Positions 8,335-16,684 of a stretch of DNA of 64,000 nt are shown piece after piece. The notes under the pieces are model-generated. The model had not been told where the DNA came from. It made no database searches and worked only from the letters and a program-made list of their open reading frames with translations. A program made the position numbers and the translations under genes. The stretch is from CAVTBX01 sp963733135 (GTDB taxonomy: Bacteria; Actinomycetota; Thermoleophilia; Gaiellales; Gaiellaceae), in NCBI GenBank assembly GCA_963733135.1, contig CAVTBX010000007.1:186001-250000 (forward strand). Direction: 5' to 3'. Position 1 is the stretch's first letter. Each line of letters opens with the position of its first letter.

Positions 8335-8979
8335 CTACGAGCGGAGGTACGCCAGCACCGCCAGCACACGCCGGTGGTCGGCCGAGGCCGCCGGGAGGCG
8401 CAGCTTCCCGAAGATGCTCGTCACGTGCTTCTCGACCGCACGCTCGGTGACGACCATCCGCGACGCGATGCCCGAGTTCGAGCGTCCTTCGGCCATCAGC
8501 TCCAGCACCTCGCGCTCCCGTGGCGTCAGCGAGTCGATGGGATCGGTGCCCCTTCGGCGGCCGACGAGCTGCGACACGATCGCCGGGTCGAGAGCAGAGC
8601 CGCCCTCGGCAACACGACGCACGGCCGACGCGAAGTCGTCCACGTCCGAGACCCGATCCTTCAGGAGGTAGCCGACACCCTCCGCGCTCTCGGCGAGGAG
8701 ATCCATCGCATACCCCGGTTCGACGTACTGCGAGAGAACGAGGACGCCGACGCCTGGATGCTTCTCGCGGATCTCGCGGGCTGCATGGAGACCCTCGTCC
8801 GTGTGGGTCGGCGGCATCCGGATATCGACGACGGCCACATCCGGGCTGTAGCTCCTCACCTTGAGAAGGAGCTCCTCCGCGTTGCCGGCCTGCCCGACGA
8901 CCTCGAACCCCGCCTCCTCGAGGATGCGGGCGATTCCCTCCCGGAGGAGGATCGAGTCGTCGGCCAGGACTACGCGCAT
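8335..8979 (-). CDS. NarL/LuxR-type two-component response regulator
   Basis: 214 residues. Receiver domain MRVVLADDSILLREGI with the acidic pair and the phospho-acceptor Asp in VAVVDIRMPP; Lys in GYLLKDRVSDVDDF. C-terminal LuxR helix-turn-helix: LTPREREVLELMAEGRSNSG and TERAVEKHVTSIFGKL. It overlaps the 3' end of the histidine kinase gene by 10 bp, so the kinase is its likely partner. A transcription factor; targets cannot be inferred. Confidence 0.94.
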   Translation of the reverse strand: MRVVLADDSILLREGIARILEEAGFEVVGQAGNAEELLLKVRSYSPDVAVVDIRMPPTHTDEGLHAAREIREKHPGVGVLVLSQYVEPGYAMDLLAESAEGVGYLLKDRVSDVDDFASAVRRVAEGGSALDPAIVSQLVGRRRGTDPIDSLTPREREVLELMAEGRSNSGIASRMVVTERAVEKHVTSIFGKLRLPAASADHRRVLAVLAYLRS

Positions 8980-11093
8980 GGGATCTCGGCCCGGATTCTC
9001 GTCCCTCGACCCGGCTCGCTGTCAACCGCGAGCCGTCCCGCGAGCGCCTCGACGCGGTCGGCAAGCCCGCGGAGGCCCGAGCCGCGGGTCGGGTCTGCAC
9101 CGCCCACGCCGTCGTCCTCGACCTCGACCACCGCGAAGCCGTTCGCGCGGCTCACACGCACGGCGGCCTGCGTGGCGTTCGCGTACTTCGCCACGTTGGC
9201 GAGCGCCTCCGAGACGACGTAGTACGCAGCCGCCTCGACCGGGCCCGGGAGGCGCTCCTCGAGCGGGGCTTCGACCTCCACCGGCACCGGCGTCCGCGTG
9301 ACGAGCGACTCGAGAGCCGGCCCGAGCCCGCGATCGGTGAGAACGGCCGGATGGATGCCTCGCGCAAGCTCCCGCAGCTCCTCCAGGGCGTTCGAGAGCT
9401 CCTCGCTCGCCGCGTGAAGCAGCTCGCCGGCGCCGCTTGGGTCACTCTCGAGCCGGCCCTGGGCCAGCCGCACGGTCAGGGATACGGAGACGAGCCGTTG
9501 CTGAGCACCGTCATGGAGGTTCCGCTCCAGCCGACGCCGCTCCTGATCGGCGACCGCCACGATGCGCGCCCTCGAGGCCTGGAGTTCCTGAAGCCGCTGC
9601 TCCAGCTCGCTGCCGAGGCGTTCCAGCTCGGCCTGCGCCCGGCGGCGCTCGGTGAAGTCGCGGACGATCATCACGACCTCGTCCTCCTCACCGGGAACGA
9701 TCCGCGCCTCGAAGAAGCGATGGACGCCGTCGAGCTCGATCTCGTGCTCGAACTCGACCGTGCGAGGCGCACCCGGCTCGAGAGCCTCTTCGATGCAGCG
9801 CATCATCGGCCCCGCAATCTCACGGGGAAGGACATCGCGGACGTTCTTGCCGATCAGCTCGTCCGGCTCCGTGAAGAGATGCGCGTCCTTGTCGGCCTTG
9901 TAGGCGAGGTAGGTGCCGTCACGCGCGATCCGGAACATGACGTCCGGCATGGCGTCGAGAAGCGCACGGTTCCGCCCCTCGGAACGGGCGAGGGCGGCCA
10001 GCCGCCGCTCGTTCTCGAGCGCAAGCCCGGCAGCTGCGACGACCGCATGGATGAGCTGAGGGTCGTCGAGGAGGGACTCGTCGTGGACGAGCGCCGCGAT
10101 GCGCTGCCCATCCCGCTCGACCCAGGTGGCGTGGCGAGGCCCGTCCGGGTCCGGGGGAGGAAGCGGCCGGCCCTCGTGATCGACGAAGAGCTCTGCCTCG
10201 GGAAGCCAGTAGCCGATCGTGAGCGACGGGTCCCCGAGCGCACGGGCGAGCGCGTCGCGGAGATCTCCGGGCTGGAGGCTCTGGCCGAGCTCCACGAGCA
10301 GGTTCCCCACCGCGGTCCTCGCAAGACGGCTCTGGAGAAGCCCGGCGAGCGAGGCGAGCGGCACGGCGGCGAGCGAGACGGCCGCAAGGACGAAGAGGGC
10401 CGCCCCGACCACGTCCGGCACGATGAAGCGAAGCGACAGGGAGAGCGCGAGCAGGAACGCAGCGAACGCGCCGGTGACGAGGACCGGGCCGATCATCCGC
10501 CGGGCCGGTGGAGTCGCTTCGCGCCAGCGTTGTGCGTAGATCACACCCACGGCCACGAGCACGAGCGCACCGCCGATTTGGGCCGCGCCCGCAAGCGCGT
10601 CCGCGAGCTCCTCGTTCTGCTCCACGAGCACCGCGTTCGGGGGGCACGCGCGGCAGTCGTCGAGCCGCGGGTCGTGGAACATGAGCGCGAGAAGCTGGAG
10701 GAGAACCGCGTCCACGTAGGCCGCGATTGCGATCCCCCGCGTCACCCACCACTCGAGCCGGCCGCGGGGGTAGGCCAGGAGCAGGTGGATGATGATCGCG
10801 AGCGGGAGGTTCTCGAGGATCGACCCGATCGTGTACGGGATCGAGTTATTGGATGCTGCGAGCGCCGTCAGGAACCACGCGAACCCGGCCGCGACCATGA
10901 GCGGCCCGAAGCGGTTTCCGGGCCTCCGGTTCCAGGCAACGAGGCCCGAGAGGGAGAACGACCAGCCGAGCAGCAGCGTGAGAACGGCCGCGATCGCAGC
11001 CTGGTCGTCGTGATCCGAGACGAGAAAGAGGCCGAGCGCGCCGAAGCCGGCGAGGAGGGCGACCGGCCAGAGCGCCACGCTGAGTCGACCCAT
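8970..11093 (-). CDS. Membrane sensor histidine kinase (HisKA_3 family) with PAS domain
   Basis: 707 residues. Roughly eight hydrophobic segments in the first 260 residues form a membrane sensor, followed by a GAF-like region, a PAS domain (RNRALLDAMPDVMFRIARDG onward, closing with the PAC motif VMIVRDFTERRRAQAEL), a coiled linker, the dimerisation H-box ERRRLERNLHDGAQQRLVSV with the phospho-His, and a HATPase_c domain (SEALANVAKYANATQ, VEVEDDGVGG, GSGLRGLADR). This is the NarX/DesK-like class that pairs with LuxR regulators. It is flanked in one operon by a lone receiver upstream (7-bp gap) and the LuxR regulator downstream. Confidence 0.94.
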   Translation of the reverse strand: MGRLSVALWPVALLAGFGALGLFLVSDHDDQAAIAAVLTLLLGWSFSLSGLVAWNRRPGNRFGPLMVAAGFAWFLTALAASNNSIPYTIGSILENLPLAIIIHLLLAYPRGRLEWWVTRGIAIAAYVDAVLLQLLALMFHDPRLDDCRACPPNAVLVEQNEELADALAGAAQIGGALVLVAVGVIYAQRWREATPPARRMIGPVLVTGAFAAFLLALSLSLRFIVPDVVGAALFVLAAVSLAAVPLASLAGLLQSRLARTAVGNLLVELGQSLQPGDLRDALARALGDPSLTIGYWLPEAELFVDHEGRPLPPPDPDGPRHATWVERDGQRIAALVHDESLLDDPQLIHAVVAAAGLALENERRLAALARSEGRNRALLDAMPDVMFRIARDGTYLAYKADKDAHLFTEPDELIGKNVRDVLPREIAGPMMRCIEEALEPGAPRTVEFEHEIELDGVHRFFEARIVPGEEDEVVMIVRDFTERRRAQAELERLGSELEQRLQELQASRARIVAVADQERRRLERNLHDGAQQRLVSVSLTVRLAQGRLESDPSGAGELLHAASEELSNALEELRELARGIHPAVLTDRGLGPALESLVTRTPVPVEVEAPLEERLPGPVEAAAYYVVSEALANVAKYANATQAAVRVSRANGFAVVEVEDDGVGGADPTRGSGLRGLADRVEALAGRLAVDSEPGRGTRIRAEIPCA

Positions 11094-11100
11094 TGCGGGT

Positions 11101-11460
11101 CTAGTTAAGCAGGCTTCTCAGCGCATCTCCTGAGAGCTCGCCCTTCGGGATGAAGCCCAGAGCGCCGCTCGTCTTGACGAGGGAGCCGAACTCCGAGCCG
11201 TCCCGACTCGAGGTGAGGATCACGGCCGGGACATCGCCGTCCGCATCCTCGCGGAGCCGGGCAGTGACCTCGAACCCGTCGTAGTCGGGAAGCTGGACGT
11301 CGAGGAGCAGGAAATCCGGGCGAAGCTCCGCTGCGAGTCGAAGCGCCTGGGCCCCGTTCTCGGCCTCGCCGACGCACTCGAATCCCTCTGACTCGAGCAG
11401 AACGCGGGCCGTCCTCCGAAAGGTCGGGTGATCGTCCACGATCAACGCCCTGTTGTGCAT
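11101..11460 (-). CDS. Stand-alone receiver-domain response regulator
   Basis: 119 residues, only a CheY-like receiver: ALIVDDHPTFRRTARVLLE, phospho-acceptor Asp in FLLLDVQLPDYDG, Thr/Ser in AVILTSSRD and Lys in LGFIPKGELSGD. There is no output domain, so it works by protein contact or as a phosphate relay or sink for the downstream kinase. First gene of the three-gene minus-strand operon. The 123 bp upstream contain a TATCC-rich stretch but no promoter I would define. Confidence 0.9.
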   Translation of the reverse strand: MHNRALIVDDHPTFRRTARVLLESEGFECVGEAENGAQALRLAAELRPDFLLLDVQLPDYDGFEVTARLREDADGDVPAVILTSSRDGSEFGSLVKTSGALGFIPKGELSGDALRSLLN

Positions 11461-11583
11461 CCCCGCTCGCCATCGTGCCCGACACCCGTGGCATCTCCCA
11501 TACGGCTATCCACACCATTTCTTGACCTTCCGCAAGCCGGTTCCAGCCGGAATAGCCGATCCTGACGTGGTGCGCCATCCCGC

Positions 11584-11883
11584 CTACTCCAGCTCGAGAC
11601 CGAACGGCGGAAAGCGCTTGCGTGCCCGGCGGTCGAACTCCTCGCGGTATTCCTCGGCCGTCTCCTCGTCGAGCGTGCCCACGTAGGTCTCGCGCAGCTC
11701 GACGAGGAGATCGCGGCCGGCGTCCGCGACGTCGACGAAATCGCCGTACCGCTCCTCCGCCTCGTCTCTACCTGCCGCGTCGTAGGCGCGAAGAGCTGCG
11801 TCCGCTTCCTCGAGGAGATCGCCGTGATCGTCCGCGAAGAGGTCGAGCTGGCGCTCGACGAGATCGGCGAAGCGGCGCGCCAC
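11584..11883 (-). CDS. Small acidic protein of unknown function
   Basis: 99 residues, helical and highly charged, ending RARKRFPPFGLELE. No family recognised. I chose GTG 11883 because AGGAG lies just before it, the longer frame reads into the divergent gene, and the sequence from here has clean helical periodicity. Only 20 bp separate it from the divergent gene starting at 11904, so both promoters must overlap that gap or the opposite gene. Confidence 0.65.
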   Translation of the reverse strand: MARRFADLVERQLDLFADDHGDLLEEADAALRAYDAAGRDEAEERYGDFVDVADAGRDLLVELRETYVGTLDEETAEEYREEFDRRARKRFPPFGLELE

Positions 11884-11903
11884 GCTCCTAGAGTAGAGCG
11901 GCC

Positions 11904-12656
11904 GTGGCTCTGATCGTCCGCACGTGGAACCTCTTTCACGGCCGAACGGTTCCCGAGGGCCGCGAGCTCCATCTGGAGCGAATGGTGCGCCTGGTAACTG
12001 CGGACGCACCGGGACTCGTCGCACTTCAAGAGGTGCCGGTCTGGGCGCTTGACCGCCTGGAGGCTTGGAGCGGCATGCGGGCCGTTTCGGCGATTGCGAT
12101 GCCCGCGCTGGGAGGACGGCTGGCGTGGCGATTGACTGCGCTCGACTCCCGCCGCCTACGCTCGGCGCTCGTCGGCCAGGCGAACGTCCTCCTACTCGGC
12201 TCCGGTGTCGGGCCCGTTGCCGAGCAGCGGGTCGTCCGGCTGAACCCGCTGTCGGTCCAGCGACTGCATCGCCTGGGCCTCTGGCCGCGCTTGGATTGGT
12301 TCCGGAACCGTCGCCTCGCCCAGGTCGTCCCGGTCAACCTCGCGGGCGAGGGCGTGCACGCCGTGAACCTTCATGCGTCGAAGGGAGCTGAGCTTGCGCG
12401 CGTGGAGCTCGATCGCCTTGCCGGGCTCCTTCCAGCCGGGCCTGCGATCGTGCTCGGAGACTTCAACGTCGCCGGCATGTCCTTGCCGGGATTCTCGGCG
12501 GCGCTGCCCGGCGTCGACCAGATTCTCGTGCGTGACATCGCCTTCGGCCGCCCGCCGGAGCCGTGGCCGAAGGCGCGCAGAAGGCACGGGGACGGGCTCT
12601 TGTCAGATCACGCGCCGGTCGAGGCCAGGCTGGCGCTAGGGTCGTCCGCCGGATGA
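11904..12656 (+). CDS. Endonuclease/exonuclease/phosphatase-fold hydrolase
   Basis: 250 residues with the EEP-fold motif order: RTWNLFHG, the metal Glu in APGLVALQEVPVW, VNLHASKGA, AIVLGDFNVAG (Asn/Asp) and LSDHAPVEARL with the catalytic His. Family members cleave phosphodiesters in nucleic acids, phospholipids or phosphoinositides; the substrate here is unknown. GTG start with TAGAGT 9 nt upstream and no Shine-Dalgarno, so probably leaderless. It overlaps the aminotransferase gene by 4 bp (ATGA), indicating translational coupling. Confidence 0.85.
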   Translation: MALIVRTWNLFHGRTVPEGRELHLERMVRLVTADAPGLVALQEVPVWALDRLEAWSGMRAVSAIAMPALGGRLAWRLTALDSRRLRSALVGQANVLLLGSGVGPVAEQRVVRLNPLSVQRLHRLGLWPRLDWFRNRRLAQVVPVNLAGEGVHAVNLHASKGAELARVELDRLAGLLPAGPAIVLGDFNVAGMSLPGFSAALPGVDQILVRDIAFGRPPEPWPKARRRHGDGLLSDHAPVEARLALGSSAG

Positions 12657-13738
12657 ACCTCGACGCGCTCCGGGCCGAGCTTCCCGTCCTCGAGCGGGTC
12701 GCCTACCTGAACACGGGGACGTTCGGGCCACTCCCGCGACGATCCGCCGAGGCGCTCGCGCGCTGGGGGCGGCGCGCGCTCGAGGAGGGCCGTGCCGGCC
12801 AGGCGTTCTTCGACGATGCCGGCGAGCTCCGGGCCGAGGCGCGCCGCCGGCTCGGGATCTTGATCGGAGCACCCGAGGCCTCGATGGCGCTCACGTCGTC
12901 GACGACGGAGGGGTGCGACATCGTCCTGGCCGGTCTCGGTCTCGGGCCGGAGGATGAGATCGTGACGACCGACGTGGAGCACCCGGGCCTCCTGGGAGCT
13001 CTTCAGTGCTCACCCGCGGGGGTGCGGATTGCGGGAGTGCGCGACCGACCCGCCGCGGAGGCGCTCGCTGTGATTCGAGCGGAGCTCACCGAGCGGACGA
13101 GGCTGATCGCCCTATCCCACGTCGCCTGGACGAGCGGGGCAGTGTTGCCGGCCGCCGAGCTCTCCGGGAACGGCGTGCCGGTGCTCGTCGACGGGGCGCA
13201 GTCTGCGGGCGCAATCGAAGTGGACGTGCGGGCGCTCGGCTGCGACTTCTACACCGTCTCGGGCCAGAAGTGGCTGTTGGGCCCCGACGCGACCGGGGCG
13301 CTCTTTGTCGACGGCGACTGGCTCACGCGGCTTCGTCTCACGGCGCCGTCCTACCTCTCGTGGGAGGATCCGGTCGAGCTCGTCCCATGGCCTGACGCGC
13401 GCCGGTTCGAGTCGGGCTGGATCCCGCCGGGCTCGGTAGCGGGGCTTCTGGCGTCGCTCGACTTCGCGGAGGAGGCGGGTGAGGCGCGCTTCGCGCGTGC
13501 GCTCGAGATCACGGCGCAGTGCCGAGAGCTCGTGCGGGCGAAGGCCGAGCCCGTGACGGAGCCGGAGCAGGCCACGCTCGCGTCGTTCCGGGTTCAGGGG
13601 GACCCGGAGGAGTGCGTGGCGCAGCTGGCCGCTGCCGGCGTCGTCGTCCGTTGTCTGCCTGGCGTGGGGTGGATACGGGCGTCGTGCGGGTTCTGGACGA
13701 GCGAGGAGGAGATCGAGCGCCTGGCCGCGGGTCTCTAG
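12653..13738 (+). CDS. Class V aminotransferase / cysteine desulfurase-like PLP enzyme
   Basis: 361 residues. Starts LPVLERVAYLNTGTFGPLPR, as in the isopenicillin N epimerase / kynureninase-like branch of fold-type I PLP enzymes; VLVDGAQSAGAIEVD carries the Asp that contacts the pyridine nitrogen, and DFYTVSGQKWLLGPDATG holds the Schiff-base Lys. No conserved active-site Cys loop of the NifS/IscS desulfurases is visible, so aminotransferase or lyase activity is more likely. A TAGGGT box lies 10 nt before the ATG, which itself overlaps the upstream stop codon. Confidence 0.88.
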   Translation: MNLDALRAELPVLERVAYLNTGTFGPLPRRSAEALARWGRRALEEGRAGQAFFDDAGELRAEARRRLGILIGAPEASMALTSSTTEGCDIVLAGLGLGPEDEIVTTDVEHPGLLGALQCSPAGVRIAGVRDRPAAEALAVIRAELTERTRLIALSHVAWTSGAVLPAAELSGNGVPVLVDGAQSAGAIEVDVRALGCDFYTVSGQKWLLGPDATGALFVDGDWLTRLRLTAPSYLSWEDPVELVPWPDARRFESGWIPPGSVAGLLASLDFAEEAGEARFARALEITAQCRELVRAKAEPVTEPEQATLASFRVQGDPEECVAQLAAAGVVVRCLPGVGWIRASCGFWTSEEEIERLAAGL

Positions 13739-13858
13739 GTGGGCTTTCGCCGAACCGCTCGCCACGATGCGTGCTCTCGGCGCCGAATCGGCACGATCCC
13801 GTGACCCCTGAACGCCACACGCGACGCTAGGCTCGAGGCGGGTGGTGGGGGGAGACTT

Positions 13859-13874
13859 CCCCACCCGGGTGGGG
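13859..13874. terminator. Palindrome between two convergent genes
   Basis: CCCCACCCGGGTGGGG is a perfect 16-bp palindrome flanked by further G and C runs, lying between the 3' ends of the aminotransferase gene and the minus-strand HD gene; a possible bidirectional terminator. Confidence 0.4.
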
Positions 13875-13896
13875 GGCTGCGCGGTTGGAAGGACCT

Positions 13897-14466
13897 TCAG
13901 GCCGCCTGGGTGCGGAGGCCGAGCTCACCGGCGATCGGGCGCATCGACTCGACGACGTTACGGATGTGCTCGTCGAGCTCGAGTTCGAGCAGCTCGGCGC
14001 CGGCGTAGACCTCGTCCCGGTGCACGCCGGCCGCGAAGGACGGTTGCTTGAGCTTTTTCTTTACGGACTTCGGCTCGAGCGTCTCGATCCCGTCGGGGCG
14101 TACGAGGCCACAGGCGTGAACGAAGCCGGCCAGCTCGTCACACGCGAAGAGCGTCCTCTTGAGCGGCGTGTCACGCGGCATGTTCAGGTGCTCGGCGTGG
14201 GAGAGAACGGCCTCGATGACCTCCTCCGGCCAGCCTTCCTCACGGAGGATGGGAGCGCCGTCCTGGGGATGCCTGTCGAGGGTGGGGTGGCGCTCGTAGT
14301 CGAAATCGTGGAGGAGGGCGGTCGCACGCCAGAGCTCCTCGTCCTCGCCGAAGCGGCGCGCGTAGCCGGCAACGGCGGCCTCGACGGCGAGCGCGTGGCG
14401 CCGTAGCGCTTCGCTCTCCGTGTGCCGCGTCAGCGTCTCCCAGGCCCGTTCGCGGGTGACCTCCAT
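13897..14466 (-). CDS. HD-domain phosphohydrolase-like protein
   Basis: 189 residues. Metal motif ATALLHDFDYERHPTL gives the HD pair, preceded by HALAVEAAVAGYARRFG (first His) and followed by VIEAVLSHAEHLNMP. This matches small HD-domain metal-dependent phosphohydrolases; substrate unknown. ATG 14466 is preceded on its own strand by TATGCT with a 10-nt gap, suggesting a leaderless start; an ATG 15 bp further out is less likely. It is divergent from murA. Confidence 0.85.
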   Translation of the reverse strand: MEVTRERAWETLTRHTESEALRRHALAVEAAVAGYARRFGEDEELWRATALLHDFDYERHPTLDRHPQDGAPILREEGWPEEVIEAVLSHAEHLNMPRDTPLKRTLFACDELAGFVHACGLVRPDGIETLEPKSVKKKLKQPSFAAGVHRDEVYAGAELLELELDEHIRNVVESMRPIAGELGLRTQAA

Positions 14467-14534
14467 GGCGCGGGCTAGCATAGTCCGCCGTTTGCTTGGA
14501 ACCGGTGGGGGATACGAGTAGCGTCTTGGGGACC

Positions 14535-15836
14535 GTGGCTGTCACGAGTGTCGTCAGTGAGTCGTTCGTCATCGAGGGGGCGCGGCCGCTCAACGGCTCG
14601 GTGCGAGTCGCCGGCAACAAGAACGCGGCCCTCCCGATCATCGCTGCGTGCCTCCTCACAGACGAGCCGGTGACGCTCTCGAACGTCCCGGCGATCACAG
14701 ACGTCGAGACCATGCTCGAGCTCGCCGGAGACTTGGGGGCGGACATAGAGCACCTCGGGGACGGGCAGATCCGGATCCATGCCGCTCAGATCGCCAAGCG
14801 CGAGCTCGACGAGGAGCTCTGTAGCCGCATCCGTGCGTCGATCCTGCTCGCCGGCCCGCTTCTCGCTCGAGAGGGCGAGGCGATCGTGCCGCCGCCCGGC
14901 GGCGACGTGATCGGGCGGCGGCGCATCGACACCCACATCGACGCGTTCGGGCGCCTGGGCGCGACGGCCGTCGCGAACCGGCGGCTCACGCTTCGCGCGG
15001 ACGGGCTCGTCGGCGCCCACCTCTTCCTCGACGAGGCCTCTGTCACCGGAACGGAGAACGCCGTCATGGCGTCCGTGCTGGCACGCGGCGAGACCGTGAT
15101 CGGAAACGCCGCCTGCGAGCCGCACGTCCAGGATCTCTGCAACTTCCTGAACGCGATGGGAGCCCGTATCGAGGGCATTGGGTCGAACGTGATCCGAATT
15201 GAGGGCGTCGATCGCCTCCGCGGGCGCGAATGGCGGATCTGCCCGGATCACATCGAGGTCGCGAGCTTCGTCGGCCTTGGCGCCGTCACCGAGGGTGAGC
15301 TCGTCATCGAGGACGTCGATCCCGCGCACCTGATCGCCGTCTGGCCCGGCTTCGAGAGGCTCGGCGTCAGCTGGGCCGTGGACGGCACAACGATCCGCGT
15401 GCCGACCACGCAGGAGCTGGTCGTCCGGGACGACCTCGGCTCGCAGATCCCGAAGATCGAGGACGGGCCCTGGCCCTCGTTCCCGGCCGATCTCACCTCG
15501 ATCGTGCTTGCGGTCGCCACGCAGGCCGAGGGCACCGTGCTGATCTTCGAGAAGATGTTCGAGAACCGCCTCTTCTTCGTCGACAAGCTCATCAACCTCG
15601 GCGCGCGAATCATCCTCTGTGACCCACATCGCGCGATCGTGAACGGCCCGGCGAAGCTCTACGGCGAGCGGATGGTCAGCCCCGACATCCGCGCCGGCAT
15701 GGCGATGCTGATCGCCGCGCTCTGTGCCGAGGGTACGTCCACGATCGGGAACATCCGGGAGATCGACCGCGGGTACGAACGGATCGACGAGCGCCTGCGA
15801 GCGCTGGGCGCGTCGATCGAACGCGTCGAAGGCTGA
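14535..15836 (+). CDS. murA: UDP-N-acetylglucosamine 1-carboxyvinyltransferase (MurA), Asp variant
   Basis: First committed cytoplasmic step of peptidoglycan synthesis: transfer of enolpyruvate from PEP to UDP-GlcNAc. The substrate Lys is in VRVAGNKNAALPIIAA. In the active-site loop the usual PGG-Cys-xIG reads PPPGGDVIGRRRID, so Asp replaces the Cys alkylated by fosfomycin; the same substitution is known in Mycobacterium tuberculosis MurA and gives intrinsic resistance. 433 residues from GTG 14535, which has TAGCGT 10 nt upstream; TTG 14526 is an alternative start. Confidence 0.95.
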   Translation: MAVTSVVSESFVIEGARPLNGSVRVAGNKNAALPIIAACLLTDEPVTLSNVPAITDVETMLELAGDLGADIEHLGDGQIRIHAAQIAKRELDEELCSRIRASILLAGPLLAREGEAIVPPPGGDVIGRRRIDTHIDAFGRLGATAVANRRLTLRADGLVGAHLFLDEASVTGTENAVMASVLARGETVIGNAACEPHVQDLCNFLNAMGARIEGIGSNVIRIEGVDRLRGREWRICPDHIEVASFVGLGAVTEGELVIEDVDPAHLIAVWPGFERLGVSWAVDGTTIRVPTTQELVVRDDLGSQIPKIEDGPWPSFPADLTSIVLAVATQAEGTVLIFEKMFENRLFFVDKLINLGARIILCDPHRAIVNGPAKLYGERMVSPDIRAGMAMLIAALCAEGTSTIGNIREIDRGYERIDERLRALGASIERVEG

Positions 15837-15839
15837 CTC

Positions 15840-16157
15840 CTAGAGGAACGCGACCGCGGCGGCGATCACGCCGCCGAGCAGGGCCCACGGAGCGCCGACG
15901 AGCGCGAGCACCGTCGCGAGGCGACGTCCGGTGCGCGGACGCGCTTTGGTCTCGGTTGCCCGCGACACCTGCGCCATGCCACCCCAATGGAGCAGGTCGC
16001 GAACCCACGCGCGCGCAAGCTCTAGATCGGCACGAAGTCCTTCCCGCTCGGCCCGGAGCCGAGCAACCTCAAGCTCGAGCCGAGCCACACTCCCGTCGCG
16101 GCGACGGCCGAAAGCCTCCTCCGTAGCCCGCCGCGGCAGCGGGCGAGGTGCGTCCAC
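15840..16157 (-). CDS. Small coiled-coil protein with C-terminal membrane anchor
   Basis: 105 residues. A heptad-rich stretch VARLELEVARLRAEREGLRA is followed by a basic linker and a C-terminal hydrophobic helix (LATVLALVGAPWALLGGVIA). Looks like a tail-anchored cytoplasmic coiled coil. GTG start chosen because TACTAT lies 11 nt upstream on its strand. No family recognised; its 3' end converges on murA with a 3-bp gap. Confidence 0.6.
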   Translation of the reverse strand: MDAPRPLPRRATEEAFGRRRDGSVARLELEVARLRAEREGLRADLELARAWVRDLLHWGGMAQVSRATETKARPRTGRRLATVLALVGAPWALLGGVIAAAVAFL

Positions 16158-16246
16158 GGCGGCGGAGGATAGTACGCGCACCGGACAGTCGCGAGGCGAG
16201 CCGCACGTTTTCGGTGGAAATTGCGGAGCTTCTATAGGGTGCCGCC

Positions 16247-16636
16247 GTGCCCGGCAAGCAAGTGATCCGCACGGAGCAGGCCCCGGCGCCGTTTCAAGGC
16301 GCACCGTATTCGCAGGGCATCCGCTACGGAGAGCTCGTCTTCGTCTCCGGGCAGCTCGGCATCGACGCGTCCACAGGCGACCTGGTCGAGGGAGGAATCG
16401 CCGAGCAGACCGGCCAGGCGATGCGGAACCTTGAAGCAATCCTGGTCGAAGCCGGCTCGAGCCTGAAGCAGCTCCTGAAGACGACGATCTACCTGGTCGA
16501 TCTCGGCGACTTCGCGGACATGAACGAGGTCTACCGCGAGCGGCTGGGCAACGAGCCCCCCGCCCGAGCCACGATCCAGGTTGCGGGTCTCCCGTCCGGC
16601 GCCCTCGTCGAGATCGAGGCCGTGGCCCACCTGTAA
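16247..16636 (+). CDS. ridA: RidA/YjgF reactive intermediate deaminase
   Basis: Hydrolyses reactive enamine/imine intermediates released by PLP enzymes, in the cytoplasm as a homotrimer. 129 residues with PFQGAPYSQGIRYGELVFVS, the catalytic Arg in PPARATIQVAGLPSGALVEI, and the closing IEAVAHL. GTG start preceded by TAGGGT at 16235-16240, six nt away, so probably leaderless. A plausible partner for PLP enzymes such as the class V aminotransferase upstream, but that is only proximity. Confidence 0.95.
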   Translation: MPGKQVIRTEQAPAPFQGAPYSQGIRYGELVFVSGQLGIDASTGDLVEGGIAEQTGQAMRNLEAILVEAGSSLKQLLKTTIYLVDLGDFADMNEVYRERLGNEPPARATIQVAGLPSGALVEIEAVAHL

Positions 16637-16684
16637 TCCGGGCGGCGGGCAGGAGCGGCCTCAGACCGCACTAACCTCTAGTGC

